Shown here: piece after piece, positions 4,374-10,885 of the stretch | Numbering within the stretch: position 1 is the stretch's first letter | Layout: every line of letters begins with the position of its first letter | NCBI GenBank assembly: GCA_019428955.1 | Contig: JAHYJF010000104.1 | Span: 1 to 10,885 of the forward strand | Direction of reading: 5' to 3' | DNA length: 10,885 nt | Source of the DNA: Burkholderiaceae bacterium | Lineage (GTDB): Bacteria > Pseudomonadota > Gammaproteobacteria > Burkholderiales > Burkholderiaceae_E | Made by a program: the position numbers and the translations under genes | The notes under the pieces: generated by a model | Database searches by the model: none | The model's input: only the letters and a program-made list of their open reading frames with translations | Told to the model about the DNA's origin: nothing

Positions 4374-5236
4374 GCCTGCCCATCATCACTGCCGACCAGC
4401 GGTTGGCCGAGCCCCGCGGCATCAAGGGCTGCATTTTCGGCAAGTCCGGCATCGGCAAGACCAGCCTCCTGTGGACGCTGGATCCGGACCACACGCTGTT
4501 CATGGATCTGGAAGCGGGCGATCTGGCCATCGAAGGCTGGCCCGGCGACAGCATCCGGCCGCGCACATGGGCAGAATGCCGGGACTTCGCGGTGTTCATT
4601 GGCGGCGCGAACCCCAGCTTGCGCGACGAGCAGCCCTACAGCCCGGCGCATCATGCCGCCGTCTGCCAGAAGTTCGGCGACCCGGCCGCCCTCGATCGCT
4701 ACGACACAATCTTCGTCGACTCCATCACCGTGGCCGGGCGGCTCTGCTTTCAATGGTGCAAGGGCCAGCCCGAGGCGCTGTCGGAAAAGACCGGCAAGCC
4801 GGACGTGCGCGGCGCCTACGGGCTGCATGGCCGCGAGATGATCGCCTGGCTCACGCATCTGCAGCACACGCGGGCCAAGAACGTCTGGTTCGTCGGCATC
4901 CTCGACGAGAAGCTGGACGACTTCAATCGCAAGGTTTTCCAGCCGCAGATCGACGGATCGAAGACCGGACTCGAACTGCCAGGCATCGTCGATGAGGTGA
5001 TCACCATGGCGGAGTTGAAGGCCGAGGGGGGCGATCCCTACCGCGCCTTCGTCTGCCAGACGATCAACCCCTGGGGCTTTCCGGCCAAGGACCGCTCCGG
5101 CCGCCTCGGCGCGGTCGAAGAACCGCACCTCGGCCGCCTGATGGCGAAGATCCGCAAGCCCGCCGCCCCGGCGACCGAACGGCTGACCTATCAGCCGCCC
5201 GTCGAGGCGACCACGCCCGAACACCCGCAATCCTGA
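4370..5236 (+). CDS. Sak4-like RecA-fold ATPase (AAA_24 type), single-strand annealing
   Basis: A 288-aa ATP-binding protein of the phage AAA_24/Sak4 type. These are RecA-core-only proteins that promote annealing of single strands in phage recombination. Walker A is GKSGIGKTS (24-32). Walker B is YDTIFVDS (111-118), followed by the IT typical of the group. Further conserved-looking segments are GAYGLHGREM (148-157), NVWFVGILDE (171-180) and the C-terminal NPWGFPAKDRSGRLGAVEEP (233-252). There is no RecA C-terminal domain. The tail (262-288) is Pro/Thr-rich and may be flexible. The start is GTG at 4370, with AAGGGGG upstream and a GTGA overlap with the preceding gene. The next gene encodes an ssDNA-binding-like protein, the usual Sak4 partner. 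The family is clear; annealing activity is inferred from the family. Confidence 0.88.
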   Translation: MSLPIITADQRLAEPRGIKGCIFGKSGIGKTSLLWTLDPDHTLFMDLEAGDLAIEGWPGDSIRPRTWAECRDFAVFIGGANPSLRDEQPYSPAHHAAVCQKFGDPAALDRYDTIFVDSITVAGRLCFQWCKGQPEALSEKTGKPDVRGAYGLHGREMIAWLTHLQHTRAKNVWFVGILDEKLDDFNRKVFQPQIDGSKTGLELPGIVDEVITMAELKAEGGDPYRAFVCQTINPWGFPAKDRSGRLGAVEEPHLGRLMAKIRKPAAPATERLTYQPPVEATTPEHPQS

Positions 5237-5255
5237 TCATAGAAGGAGGCACCCC

Positions 5256-5855
5256 ATGGGGTCCTGGAACGATTTCAACGACGCGCAGAGCAACACCAAC
5301 CTCATCCCGAAAGGCACGCTGGCCAAGGTGCGCCTGACCATCCGGCCGGGCGGCTTCGACGATGCCGCGCAGGGCTGGACCGGCGGCTATGCCACGCGCG
5401 GCTCGACCGGTGCGGTCTATCTGAACGGCGAGTTTACCGTCACCGAGGGCCAGTACGCCCGACGCAAGATCTTCACCCTGATCGGGCTCTACAGCCCCAA
5501 GGGCCCGGATTGGGCCAACATGGGGCGCAGCCTCGTGCGCGGCATGCTGAATTCGGCGCGCGGGATTTTCGACAAGGACCAGTCGCCGCAGGCGCAGTCC
5601 GCGCGCCGGATCAACGGGCTCAAGGACCTCGACGGGATCGAATTCCTCGCCCGGATCGACGTCGGCACCGATGCCAGCGGCGACGACAAGAACGAAATCC
5701 GCAGCGCGGTGACGCCGGATCACCGGGATTACGCCCAGAACATGGGGCTGGCGCCGTCCTTCGCGGGGCAGCCCGCCGCGGCGGCGGTCCAGCAACCTGC
5801 CGCGGCACCGCAGCCGTCGGCGGGCGTGCCCGGCCGTCCGTCCTGGGCGCAGTGA
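5256..5855 (+). CDS. ssDNA-binding-like phage protein (DUF669-like), Sak4 partner
   Basis: A 199-aa protein that resembles phage DUF669-type, probably ssDNA-binding, proteins. The N-terminal W-N-D-F-N-D-A motif (4-10) is followed by LIPKGTLAKVRLTIRPGGF (16-34). A beta-rich central region follows, with AVYLNGEFTV (53-62) and RRKIFTLIGLYSPKGPDWAN (69-88). After about residue 165 the chain is low-complexity (Ala/Pro/Gln) and ends in a short RPSWAQ tip, like the flexible tail and terminal peptide of many SSBs, although not acidic. It has a perfect AAGGAGG six bases before the ATG at 5256, the strongest ribosome site in the window, which suggests high output as expected of a DNA-coating protein. 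It directly follows the Sak4-like gene. The family link is from motif recall, so ssDNA binding is probable but not shown. Confidence 0.8.
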   Translation: MGSWNDFNDAQSNTNLIPKGTLAKVRLTIRPGGFDDAAQGWTGGYATRGSTGAVYLNGEFTVTEGQYARRKIFTLIGLYSPKGPDWANMGRSLVRGMLNSARGIFDKDQSPQAQSARRINGLKDLDGIEFLARIDVGTDASGDDKNEIRSAVTPDHRDYAQNMGLAPSFAGQPAAAAVQQPAAAPQPSAGVPGRPSWAQ

Positions 5856-5866
5856 GGGTCTGAACC

Positions 5867-7558
5867 ATGCGCCTTCGCCCCCGTCAAAGCCTGTTCGTGG
5901 AGCGCAGCCTCGCTGCGCTCTGCGATCACGGCAACACCCTCAGCATCGCCTCGACGGGGTTCGGCAAGACGATCGCCCTGTCGGCGGTCGTCGCGAAGTC
6001 CCTCGAAGGGAGCGACGCCAAGGCCTGCATCCTTGCACATCGCGACGAGCTGACCGCACAGAACCGGACCAAGTTCGGCCGGGTCGCGCCTGATATCTCC
6101 ACCTCGGTGTTCGATGCCGAGACCAAGTGCTGGGCCGGTCGGGCGACCTTCGCCATGGTCCCCACGCTGACCCGGCCCGCCAACCTCGCCGCGATGCCCG
6201 CGCTGGACCTGCTGGTCATCGACGAGGCGCATCATGCGGTGGCCGACAGCTACCGCCGGATCATCGATCATGTCCGGGGTGCCAACCCCGCCTGCCGGAT
6301 ATTCGGTGTCACGGCGACACCCAACCGGGGGGACCGCAAGGGGCTGCGCGACATCTTCGACAATGTCGGCGATCAGGTCCGTCTGGGCGATCTGATCGCC
6401 TCTGGCCATCTGGTGCCGCCGCGCACCTTCATCATCGACGTCGGCGTCCAGGAACAGCTGCGTGCCGTGCGCAAGACCGCAGCCGACTACGACATGGCCG
6501 AGGTCGCGCAGATCATGAACCGCGCGCCCGTCACCGACGAGGTGGTCCGACACTGGCAGGAAAAGGCGAGTGAGCGGCCCACCGTCATCTTCTGTTCCAC
6601 CGTTGCCCATGCCGAAAACGTCGCGGCGGCTTTCAACGGCGCGGGCATTTCGGCAGCCGTCATCCATGGCAATCTCGAAGCTGGCACGCGCCGCCGGATC
6701 CTTGCCGCCTATGCCTCGGGCGAAATCCGCGTCATCGTCAATGTCGCGGTGCTGACCGAGGGATGGGATCATCCGCCCACCTCCTGCGTCGTGCTACTGC
6801 GCCCCAGTTCCTACAAATCGACCATGATCCAGATGGTCGGGCGGGGTTTGCGCACGGTCGACCCCGAGGAACACCCCGGCATCGTCAAGACCGACTGCAT
6901 CGTGCTGGATTTCGGGACATCGAGCCTGATCCACGGCACGCTGGAACAGGATGTCGATCTGGACGGCAAGTCTGAGACCGGTGAGGCCCCCACCAAGACC
7001 TGCCCGGCCTGCGAAGCGAAGATCCCGCTTGCCGCAACCGAATGCCCGCTTTGCGGCGAGGCTTTCCCGCGCGAGATCCCGGAGACCGGCGAAGGCTCCG
7101 ACGCCGCCCCGCTGTCGGGTTTCATCATGTCCGAGATCGACCTCCTGAAACGATCGAGCTTCGCATGGGTCGATCTCTTCGGCGATAACGCTGCGCTAAT
7201 GGCCAACGGCTTCAACGCCTGGGGTGGCATTTTCTTCCTCGACGGTCGCTGGCACGCGGTGGGCGGTGCGAAGGGGCGTGCGCCTCGGCTGCTGGGAGTG
7301 GGCGAGCGGACAGTCTGCCTCGCGAAGGCCGATGACTGGCTGAACACCCACGAAACCGACGAAAGCGCCTTCAAGACCCGCTCCTGGCTGCGCCAGCCGC
7401 CGACCGAAAAGCAGCTGCAATACCTGCCGCCCGAGTTTCGGCAGGACTATGGCCTGACCCGTTATCGCGCCTCGGCGCTGATGACCTTCGGCTTCAACAA
7501 GCGCGAGATCCGGCAACTGGTCGGTAGGGCGGCCCCGTCCCTCGGGAGGGCTGCGTGA
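5867..7558 (+). CDS. SF2 DEAH-box helicase with C-terminal zinc knuckle
   Basis: A 563-aa superfamily 2 DNA/RNA helicase of the phage type that drives ATP-dependent unwinding or remodelling. Motif I is STGFGKT (29-35), motif II is DEAH (119-122), motif III is TAT in FGVTATP (146-152), motif V is VAVLTEGWDHP (293-303) and motif VI is QMVGRGLR (322-329). A four-cysteine zinc knuckle follows, CPAC...CPLC with Cys 379, 382, 393 and 396. The rest (about 410-563) is an element-specific C-terminal region with many aromatic residues (AWVDLFGDNA, GGIFFLDGRWHAV) and is probably a DNA-binding module. The ATG at 5867 has GAGGG eight bases upstream. The gene lies 11 bases after the SSB-like gene and ends in a GTGA overlap with the DUF6511 gene. 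It probably acts at replication forks or in recombination. Confidence 0.93.
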   Translation: MRLRPRQSLFVERSLAALCDHGNTLSIASTGFGKTIALSAVVAKSLEGSDAKACILAHRDELTAQNRTKFGRVAPDISTSVFDAETKCWAGRATFAMVPTLTRPANLAAMPALDLLVIDEAHHAVADSYRRIIDHVRGANPACRIFGVTATPNRGDRKGLRDIFDNVGDQVRLGDLIASGHLVPPRTFIIDVGVQEQLRAVRKTAADYDMAEVAQIMNRAPVTDEVVRHWQEKASERPTVIFCSTVAHAENVAAAFNGAGISAAVIHGNLEAGTRRRILAAYASGEIRVIVNVAVLTEGWDHPPTSCVVLLRPSSYKSTMIQMVGRGLRTVDPEEHPGIVKTDCIVLDFGTSSLIHGTLEQDVDLDGKSETGEAPTKTCPACEAKIPLAATECPLCGEAFPREIPETGEGSDAAPLSGFIMSEIDLLKRSSFAWVDLFGDNAALMANGFNAWGGIFFLDGRWHAVGGAKGRAPRLLGVGERTVCLAKADDWLNTHETDESAFKTRSWLRQPPTEKQLQYLPPEFRQDYGLTRYRASALMTFGFNKREIRQLVGRAAPSLGRAA

Positions 7559-7980
7559 GCCATGTCGCGCAAATCGCACCCCCGCCTGAACCGGCTGCCG
7601 ATTGCCCGGAGCGTATTCGGCTCTGGCACCCGCGCCTCAAGCTTTGCGCCGTCTGTCTGCGCCCCGCCCATGGCTTCGGCTTCTTCAACCCCGCCAAACC
7701 CCGCCCCCGCGAACACACCTGGTTCTGCTCGAAGCACTGCCAGTCGTTCTTCGCAGCACGCCACCGGAAAGGACTGACCATGCAGGGAACCACTGACGAA
7801 GAGCGCCTGGCCATCGCGCTGGTGATGAAGCGGCTTGGTCAGACCATGGACCAGATCGGCTGGGACAAACGGCTCAGCGATCTCACCGCGACTGACGTCA
7901 CCGCCCTGATCGAGGAGGTGCTCGAGGGCTACGGCGCCGAGATGTCGCGCATTGCCGCCACGGCGGAGGTACCGTTTTGA
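7555..7980 (+). CDS. DUF6511-like zinc-knuckle protein
   Basis: A 141-aa protein resembling DUF6511 phage proteins, whose function is unknown. The first half holds a metal-binding-looking knuckle: CAVC (31-34), an aromatic/basic loop GFGFFNPAKPRPREHTWF (40-57), then CSKHC (58-62). The second half (about 78-135) is helical, with DEERLAIALVMKRLGQTMDQ (81-100), IGWDKRLSDLTATDVTALIE and EVLEGYGAEM. The GTG at 7555 is used because GGGAGG precedes it and it overlaps the helicase stop as GTGA. An ATG at 7780 would leave only the helical half. The gene ends in a TTGA overlap with the nuclease gene, so helicase, DUF6511 and nuclease are probably translated in sequence. Possible roles are a helicase or nuclease cofactor. 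Confidence 0.82.
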   Translation: MSHVAQIAPPPEPAADCPERIRLWHPRLKLCAVCLRPAHGFGFFNPAKPRPREHTWFCSKHCQSFFAARHRKGLTMQGTTDEERLAIALVMKRLGQTMDQIGWDKRLSDLTATDVTALIEEVLEGYGAEMSRIAATAEVPF

Positions 7981-8747
7981 CACTGGATTTCAACCCGCGT
8001 CCCTCCATGGCCGAGCGGATCAACGCATTGGTCGACGCAGCCCTCATTGCCGAACGCGAGGCCACGCCGCCCCGGACCTATCTCGGCGCGTCCCGGCTGG
8101 GGCATGCCTGCGAGCGCGCCTTGCAGTACGAATTCGCGGGCGCGCCAAAGGACGAGGGCGCGGATTTCGGCGGCCAGACGCTGCGGATCTTCGAAATCGG
8201 CCACCAGTTCGAGGATCTGGCAATCCGCTGGCTGCGCGCGGCCGGGGTCGACCTCTACACCCGCAAGGGCAATCGCCCTGATGGCGAGCAGTTCGGCTTT
8301 TCTGTCGCGGGCGGGCGCATCCGGGGTCACGTCGACGGGATCATCGCCGACGCCCCGGCAGCACTCGGTCTGCACGCCCCCGCACTCTGGGAATGCAAGA
8401 CCATGAACGCGAAGAACTGGCGTGCCTGCGTCAAGGACGGGGTGACAGTCTCGAAGCCGGTCTATGCCGCCCAGATCGCGATCTACCACGCCTATATGGA
8501 ACCTTCGGTGCCGGGCATCGCGGCCGCGCCCGCGCTGTTCACCGCGATCAACAAGGACACCGCTGAGTTGCACCACGACTTGGTGCCCTTCGATGCAGCC
8601 CTTGCGCAGCGCATGTCCGACCGCGCGGTGCGGATCCTGCAGGCCACCGAGGCGGGCGATCTGTTGCCGCGCATCGCCGCCAGCCGCGACTTCTTCGAAT
8701 GCCGCTTCTGCTCGCACGCCGAGCGCTGCTGGGGGCAGGCCCGATGA
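7977..8747 (+). CDS. Cas4/RecB-like PD-(D/E)XK nuclease with Fe-S cluster cysteines
   Basis: A 256-aa nuclease of the RecB/Cas4-like PD-(D/E)XK type, which degrades DNA ends using metal ions. Catalytic residues in order are His76 in EIGHQFED, Asp120 in RGHVDGII, Glu139-x-Lys141 in LWECKT, and Gln166/Tyr170 in YAAQIAIYHAY. Four cysteines fit a 4Fe-4S cluster as in Cas4 and AddB: Cys45 in GHACERAL, and Cys242, 245 and 251 in the C-terminal FFECRFCSHAERCWG. The start is TTG at 7977, overlapping the preceding stop as TTGA. ATG at 8007 is an alternative that would lose only 10 residues and no motif. There is no CRISPR array here and no other cas gene. With a Sak4-like annealase in the operon, this is a strong candidate for the exonuclease half of a recombination pair. 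That pairing is inferred. Confidence 0.9.
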   Translation: MTLDFNPRPSMAERINALVDAALIAEREATPPRTYLGASRLGHACERALQYEFAGAPKDEGADFGGQTLRIFEIGHQFEDLAIRWLRAAGVDLYTRKGNRPDGEQFGFSVAGGRIRGHVDGIIADAPAALGLHAPALWECKTMNAKNWRACVKDGVTVSKPVYAAQIAIYHAYMEPSVPGIAAAPALFTAINKDTAELHHDLVPFDAALAQRMSDRAVRILQATEAGDLLPRIAASRDFFECRFCSHAERCWGQAR

Positions 8748-10885
8748 ACGATACCCCAAAGAACCCGCCCGACACCTTCGACACACCCGAGGACACGATC
8801 ATGAGCAACGAACCCGAAAAACCCGCGCAGGACACACCCGTCCAGCCCGCAGTTCCGCTGCAGAATCTCGTCCATTTCAACCCCTGGCGCGATTTCAACG
8901 ATGCCGCCCCCATGGTTGATGTCTTCGGAGACGAGCCGGACCCCGATCAGATCGAGCAGTTCATGCAGGTGGTCTTTGGCTACTGCGACGGGCTGATCCC
9001 GGTCCGCAGCTTCATCGACAAGGGGCAGGGCCTCGACGGCCGACCACACAACATCTGGATCGAGATGGGCGAGTTCGTCTCCTACAAGATGGCCACCTTC
9101 GCCACTTGGGCTTCGCGCGAGGGTGCAGCTGTATATGTGATCCCTGGCACCGTCGCTGCCCCTGGCCAGGCCAAGGCCGCCGAAATCCTGCAGATGCAGA
9201 CCGTGATGGTAGACATCGACTCTGGCGACATCGCCACGAAACGTGCCCACCTTGAACGTCACCTTGGCCCGCCCACCATGGTGGTTGAAAGCGGTGGGGT
9301 CACACATGAGGGCCAACGGAAGGCGCATGTCTGGTGGAAACTGACCGAACCCGCCGAGGGTGACGACATCCGTCGTCTCTGCCGCCTGCGCGGTGACATT
9401 GCCGCCAAGGTCGGTGGCGACATGCATTTCCGCTCCGCCCACCAGCCGATCCGGGTGGCGGGCTCGGTCCATTACAAGAACGGCCTGAAGACACAGGTCC
9501 GGATCGTGGCGCTGAACCCGACGCTGGAACGCGATCTGGGCGAATTCATCGAGGCAGTGGCTGATATGCCGCCCGCGCCGGGGGTCACCCTGCAGCCCGA
9601 CTTCTCTTCGTCCGACAAGCCCGGTGTTGCCGATGTCCTCGTCACGCCGGTGCGTGAGGGCGGTCAGGATGACTGGTCCCGCTTCGAGGGGGCATCGGCC
9701 GCCATCGGTTATTTCATCCGCATGGTCCACGAAGGCCGGATGTCGAAGGACGAAGGCTGGGAGGGCATCTGCGGCTACAATGCCGCGATGCTCCGACCGC
9801 AGTGGCCCGTGGAGCGGCTCAAGCGCGAGTCCGAACGTCTCTGGGCCATCCATGTCGAAAAGCACGGGCCCCCGCTGATCCGCCTCGACAGCGCAGCCCC
9901 CGTGCCGAACGAACTGCCCACATTCACGCTTGGGGCGTTGCTTGACGACAAGAGCCCGATGCCTGCCGACATCATCGCGCCGCGCGTGCTGACCCCGGGT
10001 GGCATGCTGGTGCTGGGTGGCGCGCCCAAGATCGGCAAGAGCGACCTGCTGATCTCTTGGCTCGTGCACATGGCGGCGGGCGTGCCCTTCCTTGGCTTCG
10101 CGCCGCCCCGTCCGCTGCGGATTTTCTACCTTCAGGCAGAGATCCAGTATCACTATCTGCGAGAACGCCTGCAGCAGATCACTCTGCCGCCAAAGCTGCT
10201 GGCTGCCGCGCGCAACAACCTCGTCGCCACGCCGAAGCTGAAGATGCTGCTTGATGTCGAGGGCAGCGTGGGCGTCGCCCATGCCATCCGGGCTGCGTTT
10301 CCGGCTGAGCCCGTTGACATCATCTGCATCGATCCGATCCGCAACCTTTTCGATGGCGGACCCGACGGGGGCGGCGAAAACGACAACGGCGCGATGATGT
10401 TCTTCCTGAAGGATCGGGTCGAGGTCCTCCGCGATCACATCAACCCGGACTGTGGCGTCATCCTCGTCCACCACACGAAGAAACTCAGCAAGCTGCAGGT
10501 GAAGGATGATCCGTTTCTGGCGCTGTCCGGGGCCAGCGCGCTGCGCGGCTTCTACACCTCCGGGCTGATCCTGCATCGCCCCGATGAGGACAACCCGCAG
10601 CGCAAGTTGGAGATCGAGCTGCGCAACGGACCGGCGCTGGCACCCAAGATCGTCGACAAGGTCAAGGGCGAATGGATCGAAATCAACCCCATGAACGAGC
10701 GGTTGGTGCGGGCAGAGGTGGGGGCAAAACATGATGCTGAACGAGACCGAAAGGGTGGTGTGATCGTCCACATGATCAGTGAGCAGGCTGAACAGGGGAA
10801 GATGTTCACGCTCAGCCAGTTCGCGGCCAGCTTTGAGAACAAGGGGAGTCTCGGGGGCCAGACCAGCATCCGGGATCGCCTGCAT
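8744..10885 (+). CDS. Primase-helicase (RepB-primase-like plus RepA/AAA_25 domain), 3' end cut by window edge
   Basis: At least 714 residues, open to the window end. The N-terminal tail (1-60) is acidic/Pro-rich and carries W48-R-D-F-N-D-A54, shared with the SSB-like protein. A primase-like domain (about 65-265) has MVDIDSGD (155-162), with the Asp157-x-Asp159 metal pair, then MVVESGG (179-185) and HVWWKL (195-200), as in RepB-type primases. After a helical linker, a RecA-fold helicase domain (about 395-650) has Walker A GGAPKIGKSD (425-434), Walker B DIICIDP (525-531), VILVHHTKK (572-580) and the LSGASALRG segment. It probably primes and unwinds DNA for element replication. The ATG at 8744 overlaps the nuclease stop as ATGA. 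The ATG at 8801 has GAGGA seven bases upstream and is a credible alternative start that keeps the shared motif. Confidence 0.9.
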   Translation, partial: MNDTPKNPPDTFDTPEDTIMSNEPEKPAQDTPVQPAVPLQNLVHFNPWRDFNDAAPMVDVFGDEPDPDQIEQFMQVVFGYCDGLIPVRSFIDKGQGLDGRPHNIWIEMGEFVSYKMATFATWASREGAAVYVIPGTVAAPGQAKAAEILQMQTVMVDIDSGDIATKRAHLERHLGPPTMVVESGGVTHEGQRKAHVWWKLTEPAEGDDIRRLCRLRGDIAAKVGGDMHFRSAHQPIRVAGSVHYKNGLKTQVRIVALNPTLERDLGEFIEAVADMPPAPGVTLQPDFSSSDKPGVADVLVTPVREGGQDDWSRFEGASAAIGYFIRMVHEGRMSKDEGWEGICGYNAAMLRPQWPVERLKRESERLWAIHVEKHGPPLIRLDSAAPVPNELPTFTLGALLDDKSPMPADIIAPRVLTPGGMLVLGGAPKIGKSDLLISWLVHMAAGVPFLGFAPPRPLRIFYLQAEIQYHYLRERLQQITLPPKLLAAARNNLVATPKLKMLLDVEGSVGVAHAIRAAFPAEPVDIICIDPIRNLFDGGPDGGGENDNGAMMFFLKDRVEVLRDHINPDCGVILVHHTKKLSKLQVKDDPFLALSGASALRGFYTSGLILHRPDEDNPQRKLEIELRNGPALAPKIVDKVKGEWIEINPMNERLVRAEVGAKHDAERDRKGGVIVHMISEQAEQGKMFTLSQFAASFENKGSLGGQTSIRDRLH

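Noticed and set aside
4268..5230. 320-aa minus-strand open frame
   Set aside because: Antisense shadow of the Sak4-like gene, which carries clear Walker motifs on the plus strand.
5729..6772. 347-aa minus-strand open frame
   Set aside because: Antisense shadow of the helicase and SSB-like genes; no motif and no ribosome site of note.
7977..8747. Part of a CRISPR-Cas adaptation module, because of the Cas4-like nuclease
   Set aside because: No cas1, cas2 or repeat-spacer array is visible, and the neighbours are phage replication genes. Cas4-like nucleases are common in phages.
8492..10885. 797-aa open frame on the minus strand
   Set aside because: It lies antisense to the primase-helicase, whose frame shows primase and Walker motifs. 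The antisense translation has no recognisable domain; long antisense frames are common in GC-rich coding DNA.

Overview
The window is GC-rich, densely packed DNA. It looks like the left part (integration, immunity and early replication) of a temperate prophage or related integrative element in an alphaproteobacterium. A Rhodobacterales host such as a Paracoccus/Rhodobacter relative is most likely. That assignment is inferred from the protein families (a DUF2924-recombinase pair, a DUF6511 protein, a Sak4-type ATPase) and from an alphaproteobacterial-type LexA box. No host housekeeping gene is visible to confirm it.

Layout, left to right. (1) Positions 1-1361, minus strand: three genes joined by 4-base ATGA overlaps, namely a small unknown protein, a DUF2924 protein and a large serine recombinase that runs off the left edge. 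(2) Positions 1362-2330: a minus-strand XRE/S24 CI-like repressor with a possible hairpin behind it. Its divergent control region (2220-2330) holds a repressor promoter, symmetric operator-like half-sites and a GAAC-N7-GAAC LexA box. (3) Positions 2331-3855, plus strand: a 227-aa DNA-binding-like protein where a Cro-type gene would sit, a 205-base gap full of inverted repeats, an AlpA/excisionase-like protein and a small unknown protein. (4) Positions 3885-10885, plus strand: an early recombination/replication operon. It encodes a small conserved protein, a Sak4-like RecA-fold ATPase, an ssDNA-binding-like protein, an SF2 DEAH helicase with a zinc knuckle, a DUF6511 zinc-knuckle protein, a Cas4-like Fe-S PD-(D/E)XK nuclease and a primase-helicase cut by the right edge.

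How the genes may work together. The recombinase operon would integrate and excise the element, with DUF2924 as a possible accessory factor. The CI-like protein would hold the rightward early operon silent. It has the S24 Ser/Lys dyad but no recognisable Ala-Gly or Cys-Gly cleavage bond. A LexA box lies at the likely start of rightward transcription, so host LexA may link the element to DNA damage. Once the early operon is expressed, the Sak4 ATPase, SSB-like protein, helicase and nuclease would do single-strand-annealing recombination and the primase-helicase would start replication. Four junctions in this operon use 4-base stop/start overlaps (GTGA, GTGA, TTGA, ATGA), three of them with non-ATG starts. 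The SSB-like protein and the primase-helicase share a W-x-D-F-N-D-A peptide that may be a docking motif.

No tRNA, rRNA, CRISPR array, insertion sequence, structural phage gene or attachment site was recognised.
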